Below, one piece after another: positions 8,014 to 14,905 of a stretch of 23,142 nt of DNA. The DNA comes from an uncultured Oscillospiraceae bacterium (GTDB lineage Bacteria > Bacillota > Clostridia > Oscillospirales > Acutalibacteraceae), in NCBI GenBank assembly GCA_900543525.1, contig UQRS01000034.1, forward strand, positions 1 through 23,142, given 5' to 3'. The position numbers and the translations under genes are program-made. The notes beneath the pieces are model-generated. The model saw nothing but the letters and a program-made list of their open reading frames with translations. It made no database searches and was not told the origin of the DNA. The stretch's first letter is position 1, and each line of letters starts with the position of its first letter.

Positions 8014-9098
8014 AAACGTCCATCCTCCATCATCAGGTCGGCCAGCGCGACGGCGACGGCCGCTTCGGCTGCCGGCAGTGCGCGCGGCACGATACAGGGG
8101 TCGTGCCGGCCGTGAATTTCAACTACCGCGTCGGTCTGCTTTACAAGGTCGACCGTCCGCTGCGCCCGCGCAATGGAGGGGGTCGGCTTGCAGGCCGCCC
8201 GCACCAGCAGCGGCATTCCGTTGGTAATGCCGCCGGTAATGCCGCCGCAGTGGTTGGTCAGGGTGCGGACCGCCCCCTGCTGCATGTGCATCTGGTCGTT
8301 GGCCTCACTCCCATGGAGGGCGGCAAAGCCCTCTCCCTCGCCGAAGGAGACCGCTTTGATGGCCGGCACGCCGTACAGCGCGGCCGACAGGACGTTCTCC
8401 ACCCCGCGGAACATGGGGAAGCCGAGGCCGGCCGGAAGCCCGACGGCCGCAATCTCCACCATGCCGCCGACGCTGTCAAGGGAGGTGCGGGCGGCCTCAA
8501 TCTCCTCCCGCATGGCGGCCTCCGCCTCCGGTGAGCGGGTGGAGAAATACCGCTGCGAAAGGGCGTCCAGCTCCTCCGCCGTGACGCCGACCGGGTCGAA
8601 GGGCGCGTCGGCGGCCGCCCCGATCTGCAGGACATGGCCGCCGATTGTGATCCCGCGGCGGCCAAGCATCTGCCGGCAAAGCGCGCCCGCAATCACCAGC
8701 GGCGCGGTCAGCCGCCCGGAGAAATGCCCGCCGCCCCGGACGTCATTATGCCCGCCATACTTGACAAAGGCGGCGTAATCGCTGTGGGAAGGGCGAGGCT
8801 GGCGGCGCAGGTTTTCATAATCGCCGCTTTTTGTGTTGGTATTTTCAATGATGGCGCAAAAGGGTGCGCCGGTGGTTTTTCCATCGAAGAGGCCGGACAG
8901 CACCCGGAAGGCGTCCCGCTCCTTCCGCGGGGTGGACGACTTGTCCCGGCCGGGCGCCCGACGGGACAGCTGTACATCAATCGCGGCAAGGTCGACCGGC
9001 TCTCCCGCTGGAAGGCCGTCGAGCACGACGCCGATCGCCTCTCCATGGCTTTCGCCAAAAATCGAAAGCCGGATGCATTTTCCAAAATCAGAGGACAT
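8010..9098 (-). CDS. aroC: Chorismate synthase
   Basis: This 362-aa enzyme needs reduced FMN and converts 5-enolpyruvylshikimate-3-phosphate to chorismate. The start MSSDFGKC at 9098 is chosen: GGGAGGG lies 7 nt upstream and the family N-terminus follows directly, whereas an upstream extension to 9212 would run through aroA. Signatures are IFGESHG near the N-terminus, APGRDKSSTPRKERD, the central RPSHSDY...GGHNDVRGGGHFSGR block binding FMN and phosphate, and the C-terminal GRHDPCIVPRALP. The 5' end overlaps the aroA stop by 11 nt and the 3' end overlaps pheA by 4 nt, so it lies inside one tightly coupled operon. Length is normal. Confidence 0.96.
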   Translation of the reverse strand: MSSDFGKCIRLSIFGESHGEAIGVVLDGLPAGEPVDLAAIDVQLSRRAPGRDKSSTPRKERDAFRVLSGLFDGKTTGAPFCAIIENTNTKSGDYENLRRQPRPSHSDYAAFVKYGGHNDVRGGGHFSGRLTAPLVIAGALCRQMLGRRGITIGGHVLQIGAAADAPFDPVGVTAEELDALSQRYFSTRSPEAEAAMREEIEAARTSLDSVGGMVEIAAVGLPAGLGFPMFRGVENVLSAALYGVPAIKAVSFGEGEGFAALHGSEANDQMHMQQGAVRTLTNHCGGITGGITNGMPLLVRAACKPTPSIARAQRTVDLVKQTDAVVEIHGRHDPCIVPRALPAAEAAVAVALADLMMEDGRL

Positions 9099-10338
9099 GA
9101 CAAATCCCTCCCAAAGCTTGAAAATCGTCAAAAAAGGCCGGATAGGACTTGGCCACCGCTTCACAGTCGGTGATGACCGTCTCCTCCTCGGCATAGGCGG
9201 CCAGCACGGCAAAGGCCATCACGATCCGATGATCTCCCACGCCGTCGACCCGGCCGCCGTGCACCCGGCCGCCGTGAATGGTCAAAGCGTCAGCCTCCTC
9301 CTCCACCGCGACCCCCATGCCGCCAAGCGCCCTCGCGATGGCCGAAAGGCGGTCGCTCTCCTTCAAACGGAGGCGGCCGGCCGACCGGATGCAGGTCGTC
9401 CCCTTCGCGGCGGCCGCAATCGCGCAGACCGCCGGAATCATATCGGGAATCTGGGCAGCGTCAACCTCAACCGGCCGCAGCGCACTCTGCCGCACACGGA
9501 GGCAGTCGCCCTCCATGGATACGGCCGCACCAAATCGGCGGAGGATTTCGACAATCTTCCGATCCCCCTGCAGGGAGTCGGAAGACAGCCCCAGTATCTG
9601 CAAATCGCCGCCGAGCGCGCCGGCCGCCGCCGGAAAGGCTGCGGAGGACCAGTCGCCCTCCACCGTATAGGCGGCCGGACGGTAGCGCTGCCCGCCCGGA
9701 ATACGATAGCCGTCGGGAGTACGGACAACCTCAATCCCGAAGGCCGCCATGCTGCGCAGGGTCATATCCACATACCCCGCCGATTCCAGCCGGGAGGTAA
9801 GCAGGATCTCGCTCTCCTCCCCCAGCAGCGGCAGAGCCAACAGAAGGCCGGTGATATACTGTGAGCTGACGTTGCCCGGCAGGACAAACCGACCGGGAGT
9901 CAGCCGTCCCCTTATATGCAAGGGCAGCGCGTCGGCCGCGCAGTCGACCCCGTGCGCACGAAGGAGGGCGGTCAGCACCTCCACCGGGCGGTCGGGCAGC
10001 CGGCCGCGGCCGGTCAGCTCGGCCGCAATGCCGGCGGCGGCCGCCACCGGCAGCAGAAAGCGCAGGGTCGAGCCGGATTCTCCGCAGTCCAACGCCGCCG
10101 TGGGAGAAAACCGGCCGCCGACAATCCGAACGCCGCCGGACGTCCGCCGGATCTGCGCCCCCATGGCCGACAGGCAGCGGAGGGTGGCTTCAATATCCTC
10201 CGACATGGTGAGGCCAGAGACCCGGCTCTCCCCCTCCGCCAGCGCGGCGCAGATGACTGCCCGGTGCCCGTCGCTTTTGGAGGCGGGGGGACGAACGGCG
10301 CCGCGCAACGGGTGGGGGGTAATTTTTATACAGCTCAA
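9088..10338 (-). CDS. aroA: 3-phosphoshikimate 1-carboxyvinyltransferase (EPSP synthase)
   Basis: This 416-aa enzyme transfers the enolpyruvyl group of PEP to shikimate-3-phosphate. I infer a TTG start at 10338 (LSCIKITPHPLRG). GGGAGGAAATCC provides ideal spacing there, while the upstream ATG at 10428 has no ribosome site and would add an atypical Arg/Pro-rich stretch. Motifs are PPASKSDGHRA (Lys21), DCGESGSTLRF in the PEP/glyphosate-binding loop, PGNVSSQY, EGDWSSAAF, RLRLKESDRLSAI and GDHRIVMAF. The N-terminal loop reads KSDGHRA where many homologues have KSISNRA or KSMSHRA, and the ESGSTLR loop differs from the class I NAGTAMR sequence. The gap to aroB is 110 nt, the largest inside the operon. 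Confidence 0.94.
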   Translation of the reverse strand: MSCIKITPHPLRGAVRPPASKSDGHRAVICAALAEGESRVSGLTMSEDIEATLRCLSAMGAQIRRTSGGVRIVGGRFSPTAALDCGESGSTLRFLLPVAAAAGIAAELTGRGRLPDRPVEVLTALLRAHGVDCAADALPLHIRGRLTPGRFVLPGNVSSQYITGLLLALPLLGEESEILLTSRLESAGYVDMTLRSMAAFGIEVVRTPDGYRIPGGQRYRPAAYTVEGDWSSAAFPAAAGALGGDLQILGLSSDSLQGDRKIVEILRRFGAAVSMEGDCLRVRQSALRPVEVDAAQIPDMIPAVCAIAAAAKGTTCIRSAGRLRLKESDRLSAIARALGGMGVAVEEEADALTIHGGRVHGGRVDGVGDHRIVMAFAVLAAYAEEETVITDCEAVAKSYPAFFDDFQALGGICHVL

Positions 10339-10448
10339 AGGATTTCCTCCCTCAAAGCGCGGACGAGGAGGCTTTTGCCCGGTTTTAAAGGGCGGCCTCT
10401 TCCATCCACAGATTTTTAAAATACGCATTAAAATTATCCGGCGGGCTT

Positions 10449-11504
10449 TTACATCCCAAGGGCGAAAATTTCCGCCAGCCGGGCGGCCTCCACCGTCTCG
10501 ACATAGCCTTCTCCCATTTTTCTGAGGAGGACGAGCCGGATGGTGTCGCCCCGCATCTTTTTATCATGCAGGGCGGCGGCGGCCAGCCGCTCGGGCGAAA
10601 TGGAGGTGCCGGTCGGCAGACCGAAGGAGTTCAGCAGCCCCTCCAGCCGGAGGGCGGTCCCCTCCTCGCAGAGCGACAGCCGCTCGGCCGCGCGGGTCAG
10701 AATGGCCATGCCGGCGGCCACCGCCTCCCCATGGCTGAGGCCGGAGAAATTTTCTTCCTTTTCGATGGCGTGGCCGATCGTGTGTCCGAAATTGAGGAGG
10801 GTGCGGCAGCCCTGCTCGGTGAAATCCGCCTCCACCACATCCCGCTTCATCTCGACGCACTGCCGGATCAGCTCAGGCAGGAAGGCGCGATAATCCTCCC
10901 GCTCCAGGCGGGAGATCAGCGCCTCACTGAAAATGCAGCCGTATTTGACCGTCTCTCCCATGCCGTCGCGCATATAGCGGTCAGGCAGGGTGGAAAGCAG
11001 GGAGGGGTCAATCAGCACCAGCCGCGGATTGTGAAAAGCGCCGGCCAGATTTTTCCCGAAGGGAAGGTCGCAGCCGGTCTTTCCCCCGACCGAGGAGTCG
11101 ATCATGGAAAGCAGGGTGGTCGGCAGCTGCACAAAGTCAATGCCGCGCAGGTAGATGGCTGCGGCAAAGCCGGCCATATCTCCCGTGACGCCGCCGCCGA
11201 GGGCGACGATAAGATCGCTGCGGCAAAGGCCTGCCGCAGCGCAGGCAGCCAGCATCCCCTCCACCGTGGCGAGGGTTTTGTTCGCCTCCCCCGCGGGGAA
11301 GGTGTGCAGCTGGGGGAAAAATCCGGCCGCCTTCAGGGAGGAGAGCACCGCCTCTCCATACAGCGGGGCGACATGGCTGTCGCTGATGACCAGCGCGCGG
11401 CAGGGCGCCTTGACCCTTCCGATCCGTTCGCCGCTGGAGGAGAGGGCGCCGGCCGCAATCTCAATATCATACGGGTTTTGACCCGAGACCGGGATACGCG
11501 TCAT
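10449..11504 (-). CDS. aroB: 3-dehydroquinate synthase
   Basis: This is a 351-aa NAD+- and metal-dependent cyclase that converts DAHP to 3-dehydroquinate. Motifs include the NAD-binding VALGGGVTGDMAGFAAA, PTTLLSMIDSSVGGKTG, DGMGETVKYG and metal-ligand NFGHTIGHAIE plus LSHGEAVAAGM. The start at 11504 (MTRIPVSGQNPYDIEI) matches the usual family N-terminus and has AGAGG 11 nt upstream. An alternative ATG at 11552, immediately after the aroF stop, would add 16 residues but has no ribosome site. Its position directly behind aroF places the first two shikimate-pathway steps together. Confidence 0.95.
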   Translation of the reverse strand: MTRIPVSGQNPYDIEIAAGALSSSGERIGRVKAPCRALVISDSHVAPLYGEAVLSSLKAAGFFPQLHTFPAGEANKTLATVEGMLAACAAAGLCRSDLIVALGGGVTGDMAGFAAAIYLRGIDFVQLPTTLLSMIDSSVGGKTGCDLPFGKNLAGAFHNPRLVLIDPSLLSTLPDRYMRDGMGETVKYGCIFSEALISRLEREDYRAFLPELIRQCVEMKRDVVEADFTEQGCRTLLNFGHTIGHAIEKEENFSGLSHGEAVAAGMAILTRAAERLSLCEEGTALRLEGLLNSFGLPTGTSISPERLAAAALHDKKMRGDTIRLVLLRKMGEGYVETVEAARLAEIFALGM

Positions 11505-11552
11505 AGTTTTAAAAACCTCTTTTCGGCCGAAAAGCTCCGGCGTTTTCTTCAT

Positions 11553-12566
11553 TCAATCAATGTTTTTGAGGGCTTTTTCCATCGCAAACAGCTTCTGCGC
11601 CAGCGCGTCGAAGCGGGCCGGCGTGATCGACTGCGCCCCGTCCGACCAGGCATGCGGCGGGTCGTTGTGCACCTCGATAATCAGCCCGTCGGCGCCGGCC
11701 GCAATCGCCGCCATGGACAGCGGCTCAATCAGCCAGGGAATCCCCGCCGCGTGGGAGGGATCGACCACCACCGGCAGGTGGGAGAGCCTTTTGAACACCG
11801 GAACGGCCGAAATATCCAGCGTGTTGCGGGTGAAGGTCTCAAACGTGCGGACGCCCCGCTCGCAGAGGATGACCTTCTCGTTTCCGGCGCTCATGATATA
11901 TTCGGCGCTCATCAGGGTTTCCTCAATCGTGTTGGCAAGGCCGCGCTTGAGCAGGATCGGCTTGTCCACCCGGCCAAGCTCTTTGAGCAGCTCAAAGTTC
12001 TGCATGTTCCGGGCGCCGACCTGGATAATATCGACATCCTCAAAAAGGTCGATGTGCGAGGCGCTCATAATCTCGGTCACGATGGGGAGGCCGGTGGCCT
12101 TCTTAGCCTCCAGCAGCAGCTCCAGCCCCTCTGCCCGCAGGCCCTGGAAGGCGTAGGGCGAGGTGCGCGGCTTGAACGCGCCGCCCCGCAGGAAGTTGGC
12201 GCCCGCAGCCTGCACCCGCTGGGCAATGCCGCAGATCTGATCTCTCCCCTCGACCGAGCAGGGGCCGGCGATGATCTGCAGCTTTCCGCCGCCGATCTGC
12301 TGCCCGGCCACGTCGATGACCGTATCCTCCGGATGGAATTTGCGGTTGGCCAGCTTGTATGGCTCCTGCACACGCTTGACCGATTCAACCAGATCGTGCG
12401 CAGCCACCGACTCGATGTCCACCTTGTGGGTGTCGCCGAGCAGTCCCAGCACGGTCGAATGCGCGCCGTACCAGGCGTTCACCTGCACGTCATAGCTGTC
12501 GCACAGCTCCTGCTGGAAGGCGGCAATCTGTTCTTTTGTAGCGCTGTCCTTCAGTACGATAATCAT
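11553..12566 (-). CDS. aroF: 3-deoxy-7-phosphoheptulonate (DAHP) synthase, type I-beta
   Basis: This 337-aa enzyme carries out the first committed step of aromatic biosynthesis (PEP + erythrose-4-phosphate). It has an N-terminal ferredoxin-like/ACT-like regulatory domain (about 1-70; MIIVLKDSATKEQI) and the catalytic barrel with IIAGPCSVEG (98-107), FLRGGAFKPRTSPYAFQG, ARNMQNFELL, KPILLKRG and DPSHAAGIPWL. ATG 12566 is preferred to the in-frame GTG 12578 because AAGGAG abuts the GTG and the ATG gives the canonical AroF N-terminus. It is the first structural gene after a Phe/Tyr-rich leader and attenuator, so operon expression is probably set at this point. Confidence 0.96.
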   Translation of the reverse strand: MIIVLKDSATKEQIAAFQQELCDSYDVQVNAWYGAHSTVLGLLGDTHKVDIESVAAHDLVESVKRVQEPYKLANRKFHPEDTVIDVAGQQIGGGKLQIIAGPCSVEGRDQICGIAQRVQAAGANFLRGGAFKPRTSPYAFQGLRAEGLELLLEAKKATGLPIVTEIMSASHIDLFEDVDIIQVGARNMQNFELLKELGRVDKPILLKRGLANTIEETLMSAEYIMSAGNEKVILCERGVRTFETFTRNTLDISAVPVFKRLSHLPVVVDPSHAAGIPWLIEPLSMAAIAAGADGLIIEVHNDPPHAWSDGAQSITPARFDALAQKLFAMEKALKNID

Positions 12567-12603
12567 TTGCTTTTGCACTCCTTATCTTGCATTTTAAATT
12601 TAT

Positions 12604-12645
12604 AAAAATAAAAAATGCGGAACTCCGGTGAAAGAGTTCCGCATT
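12604..12645 (-). terminator. Attenuator (intrinsic terminator) in front of aroF
   Basis: A perfect 12-bp stem (AATGCGGAACTC / GAGTTCCGCATT, plus-strand positions 12614-12625 and 12634-12645) with an 8-nt loop is followed, in the minus direction, by TTTTTTATTTTT. It lies downstream of a promoter and leader peptide and 38 nt upstream of the aroF start, so it can only act on aro transcription. Confidence 0.92.
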
Positions 12646-12690
12646 CACGAATGCCTTTTTCGTATAAAAATACAAAAACGGAAAACTCTT
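12632..12690 (-). promoter_or_regulatory. Antiterminator pairing of the aroF leader
   Basis: In the minus-strand RNA, AAGAGTTTTCCG (12690-12679), which overlaps the leader stop codon, can pair with CGGAACTCTT (12641-12632). This gives 10 bp with a 2-nt bulge and removes the ascending arm of the terminator. A small compatible hairpin (GCATT/AATGC, 12641-12654) stacks beside it. A ribosome at the stop codon would cover the first strand and favour termination; one stalled at the Phe codons would leave it free. Confidence 0.65.
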
Positions 12691-12781
12691 ACACCGATTG
12701 ATCGCTCGCAAAAAAGAACCCGCTCTCAAAAAAGAAAGGGGTAAAGCTAAAGTAAAAATAGCTTTTTGCGAGGTTTGTCAT
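12689..12781 (-). CDS. Phe/Tyr-rich leader peptide of the aroF operon (30 aa)
   Basis: ATG 12781 opens a 30-codon frame that reads MTNLAKSYFYFSF, TPFFFESG, then FFFASDQSV and TAA. It has 9 Phe (two runs of three) and 2 Tyr, which chance does not readily produce. GGAGG lies 12 nt upstream. The frame sits within a transcribed leader of about 210 nt, between a TTGACA promoter and the terminator ahead of aroF. Codons 4-7 can pair with codons 22-26 (CTCGCAAAAAG with CTTTTTTGCGAG), giving the 1:2 hairpin of a classical attenuator. It resembles in kind the enterobacterial pheA leader. The peptide itself probably has no function beyond sensing charged tRNA-Phe (and possibly tRNA-Tyr). Confidence 0.88.
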   Translation of the reverse strand: MTNLAKSYFYFSFTPFFFESGFFFASDQSV

Positions 12782-12820
12782 CTGTGCAAAAATCCTCCGT
12801 ACCATGATTTTCTGAATACT

Positions 12821-12850
12821 ACTATAATACCAACCGCACCTATTTGTCAA
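12821..12850 (-). promoter_or_regulatory. Promoter of the aroF leader operon, inside the 3' end of aroK
   Basis: On the minus strand, -35 TTGACA (12850-12845) is separated by 18 bp from -10 TATAGT (12826-12821); TATTAT overlaps it at shorter spacing. The -35 is built from the last sense codons of aroK (ATT GAC AAA TAG). Predicted transcription starts near 12814, about 33 nt before the leader peptide start. Confidence 0.75.
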
Positions 12851-13352
12851 TATATTTTTTTGCGAGATGGGAAAGCTGCGTCGCCGTCTGTCCCGACGGC
12901 AGGTTGGCGTTCAGGATGATGCTCGCCGCATTTTTATACACCGGCATCCGCTCCGCCATGAGGCTGCGCACCGCCGCCTCCTTATCCGGGCGCTGGAGGA
13001 GCGGGCGGGTACTGTTGTTCCGCAGCCGCCAGAGCACTGTCTCCGGTGAGACCTGCAGCAGCACCAGCACGCCGTTTTGCTTTAAGAGGGCGACATTCTC
13101 CGGATTCAGCACCGTGCCGCCGCCGGTCGCAATCATCAGGTTGTTTCGACCGGAGAGCTGGCGAGCCGTCTCGGTCTCCATCCTGCGGAAGGCCGGCTCC
13201 CCATACGCTGCAAAAATTTCGCTGACCGTCATGCCGGCCTGCTGTTCGATGTAGACGTCCATGTCCACAAACTCTATACCCAGCCGCCGGGCCGCCATGC
13301 GCCCCACGGTCGTTTTTCCGCAGCCCATAAAGCCGCAAAGGACGATATTCAT
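12840..13352 (-). CDS. aroK: Shikimate kinase
   Basis: This 170-aa P-loop kinase phosphorylates shikimate at O3 with ATP. It shows Walker A GFMGCGKTT (7-15), the substrate-binding FVDMD, a FRRMETE region, the GGGTVL loop and the lid arginine in STRPLL. Length and motif order are normal. GGAGAAAAATAGT precedes ATG 13352. No terminator separates it from the aroF leader, whose own promoter overlaps the aroK stop, so aroK transcripts would also read into the attenuator. It completes a nearly full chorismate route in this window; aroD/aroQ and aroE are not present here. Confidence 0.95.
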   Translation of the reverse strand: MNIVLCGFMGCGKTTVGRMAARRLGIEFVDMDVYIEQQAGMTVSEIFAAYGEPAFRRMETETARQLSGRNNLMIATGGGTVLNPENVALLKQNGVLVLLQVSPETVLWRLRNNSTRPLLQRPDKEAAVRSLMAERMPVYKNAASIILNANLPSGQTATQLSHLAKKYIDK

Positions 13353-13570
13353 ACTATTTTTCTCCGTTCCGGGAAATCCATCTTTTCAAAAGCGGCCAGA
13401 GCCCCCTGTTTGCAAAATTTTGCCCGCCGAAGGCAGGCAGAGGACGACGAAGGCGCCGCCTTTTCATCTGACCCGCATGAAAAAAAGGCCGACCCGCCGC
13501 TTTATATCCTGCAAATTTTTTAAAGGCCGCCTTCCTTCGGCAGGAAAGCTTCCGCCGCTCAGCCGATGGT

Positions 13571-13599
13571 ATTATACTATAAATCCCGCAGTTAGGCAA
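13571..13599 (-). promoter_or_regulatory. Promoter of aroK
   Basis: On the minus strand, TTGCCT (13599-13594), a 17-bp spacer and a perfect TATAAT (13576-13571) give a transcript with a leader of about 210 nt before aroK. Confidence 0.65.
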
Positions 13600-13821
13600 G
13601 CCTATCTCTGCCGGCTCTGCAGTTTCTCACGATCCGCGTCCCCCGATCGGGAGAATCTGCAAAGCCTCGACGAGAGGGATCCATGCGCAACGCACGCCGC
13701 ATTTTCTTTGATTCTGCGGCGAAAATCCGGATTTTTCCGGAGGATGATTTTCCTCTGCCGGAAAAACGCGGCAAGCCTTTTTGAATTTTTTTGCCATACC
13801 GCCGTCTTTTTTACAAAACAC

Positions 13822-13862
13822 TTGATTTTTATGTCGGCGTTTGATATGATGAGAATATCAAA
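13822..13862 (+). promoter_or_regulatory. Ferredoxin promoter with overlapping inverted repeat
   Basis: TTGATT (13822-13827), a 17-bp spacer and TATGAT (13845-13850) form a good promoter. The inverted repeat TTTGATAT-N7-ATATCAAA (13840-13847 and 13855-13862) spans the -10 and the expected start point. It could be an operator or a 5' RNA hairpin. Confidence 0.65.
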
Positions 13863-13883
13863 AAGAGGGAGGTGGCAAATAGG

Positions 13884-14054
13884 ATGGCATACAAAATTTC
13901 CGACGCTTGCATCAGCTGTGGTTCCTGCGAAAGCACCTGCCCCGTCGAAGCGATTTCTGAGGGTGAAGGCCAGTACGTGATTGACGCGGATACATGTATT
14001 TCCTGCGGCACCTGCGCGGACGGATGTCCTGTCGACGCAATTTCCGAGGAATAA
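13884..14054 (+). CDS. 2[4Fe-4S] clostridial-type ferredoxin
   Basis: This 56-aa soluble low-potential electron carrier has two classical clusters: CISCGSCESTCP in the first half and CISCGTCADGCP in the second, each C-x2-C-x2-C-x3-C-P, with internal pseudo-twofold repeat. MAYKISDACI from ATG 13884 is the family N-terminus; a GTG at 13872 would sit inside the ribosome site GGGAGGTGG. It has its own promoter and terminator. It is the likely physiological partner of pyruvate:ferredoxin oxidoreductase and of hydrogenases such as those encoded from 16157 (inference from family knowledge). Confidence 0.96.
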   Translation: MAYKISDACISCGSCESTCPVEAISEGEGQYVIDADTCISCGTCADGCPVDAISEE

Positions 14055-14085
14055 TTGTTAAACACAGTGCATACAGGCAAACTGC

Positions 14086-14117
14086 AAAAGCGGAGTGGAA
14101 TCACTCCGCTTTTCTTC
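14086..14117 (+). terminator. Terminator after ferredoxin
   Basis: A perfect 12-bp stem (AAAAGCGGAGTG / CACTCCGCTTTT) with the 4-nt loop GAAT is followed by CTTC. It lies 31 nt after the ferredoxin stop. The trmN6-like gene begins only about 30 nt later, so read-through may supply it. Confidence 0.85.
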
Positions 14118-14147
14118 GTGATAAAGGGCAAAAGGGAGGCGGAAGGA

Positions 14148-14885
14148 ATGGAATCCAAAATCGAGCCGTTGGGCGGCGGCGTCATCATCCACACGACGCC
14201 GGCCTACCGCTTTGGCACCGACGCGATTCTGCTGGCCGATTTCGCCGCGCCAAAGGCGGGGGAAGCTGCCGCCGACCTCGGCTGCGGGGGCGGGATTATC
14301 CCGCTGCTCTGGTGCCGCGACCGGCAAATCGGCCCGATTCTCGGCCTCGAGCTGCAGGAGGAGGCCTGCCGTCTTGCCCGCCGTTCGGCAGAAGAAAGCG
14401 GCGTTTCGGACAGGCTGGAGATTCTGGAGGGCGACCTGCGGCAGATTCAGGCTCTCGGCCGGAGCGGAAGCTGCCGGGTCGTAACCTGCAATCCGCCCTA
14501 CCGCGCAAAGGCAGACGGACTGCGCGCCCCCGACCCCGCGCGCGCAGTCGCCCGGCACGAGCTGACCTGCACCCTGCCGGAGGTTGCAAGGGCTGCGGCC
14601 TATCTCCTCTCCACCGGGGGACGGTTCTGCCTCTGTCAGCGGCCGGAGCGGCTGTGCGACGCCATGCTCGCCCTGCGGCAGGCCGACCTCGAGCCAAAGC
14701 GGCTTCGGCTGGTCTGCCAGCGCGCGGGGGCCGGACCCTGGCTCTTTCTGCTGGAGGGGCGGCGGGGCGGCCGACCGGGTCTCCGGGTGCTGCCGACCCT
14801 CTATCTGGAGGAGGACGGCCGCCCCTCGCGGGAGATGGAGGAAATCTACGGCATCTATCGCGAAAACCGGGTCAAACCTCTTTAA
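14148..14885 (+). CDS. trmN6: tRNA1(Val) (adenine(37)-N6)-methyltransferase-like protein
   Basis: This 245-aa Rossmann-fold SAM-dependent methyltransferase contains motif I DLGCGGGIIPLL (43-54) and motif IV NPPY (115-118), the signature of N6-adenine or exocyclic-amino methylation. The N-terminal PAYRFGTDAILLADF block is typical of the TrmN6/YfiC/YabB family. The start MESKIEP at 14148 has GGGAGG 8 nt upstream; earlier in-frame codons would translate the ferredoxin terminator. It is followed after 20 nt by rsmI, matching the conserved yabB-(yazA)-rsmI order of Firmicutes. The exact tRNA target is inferred from the family, not shown. Confidence 0.85.
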   Translation: MESKIEPLGGGVIIHTTPAYRFGTDAILLADFAAPKAGEAAADLGCGGGIIPLLWCRDRQIGPILGLELQEEACRLARRSAEESGVSDRLEILEGDLRQIQALGRSGSCRVVTCNPPYRAKADGLRAPDPARAVARHELTCTLPEVARAAAYLLSTGGRFCLCQRPERLCDAMLALRQADLEPKRLRLVCQRAGAGPWLFLLEGRRGGRPGLRVLPTLYLEEDGRPSREMEEIYGIYRENRVKPL

Positions 14886-14905
14886 AGGGAAAGGGAGGCA
14901 AACAT

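Larger units (their letters stand above)
13353..13883. other. Intergenic region between aroK and ferredoxin
   Basis: This 531-nt divergent region holds the aroK promoter (minus) and the ferredoxin promoter (plus), about 220 bp apart. The aroK 5' leader (about 210 nt) contains the palindrome GCAAAATTTTGC and a 37-codon Arg-rich open frame ending 3 nt before the aroK ATG. The latter has no good ribosome site and I do not call it. Between the promoters lies an inverted repeat, TTTTCCGG...CCGGAAAA (about 13734-13766), of unknown role. I see no further gene. Confidence 0.5.

Noticed and set aside
10339..10428. aroA starting at ATG 10428
   Set aside because: There is no ribosome site there and the extra 30 residues are unlike EPSP synthases. 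A TTG at 10338 has an ideal GGGAGG and matches the family start.
13994..14905. Upstream extension of the rsmI reading frame by about 300 codons
   Set aside because: The frame is merely open. It runs through the ferredoxin end, a terminator and trmN6 in another frame, and encodes Arg/Ala/Pro-rich non-family sequence. rsmI has a proper ribosome site and family N-terminus at 14906.
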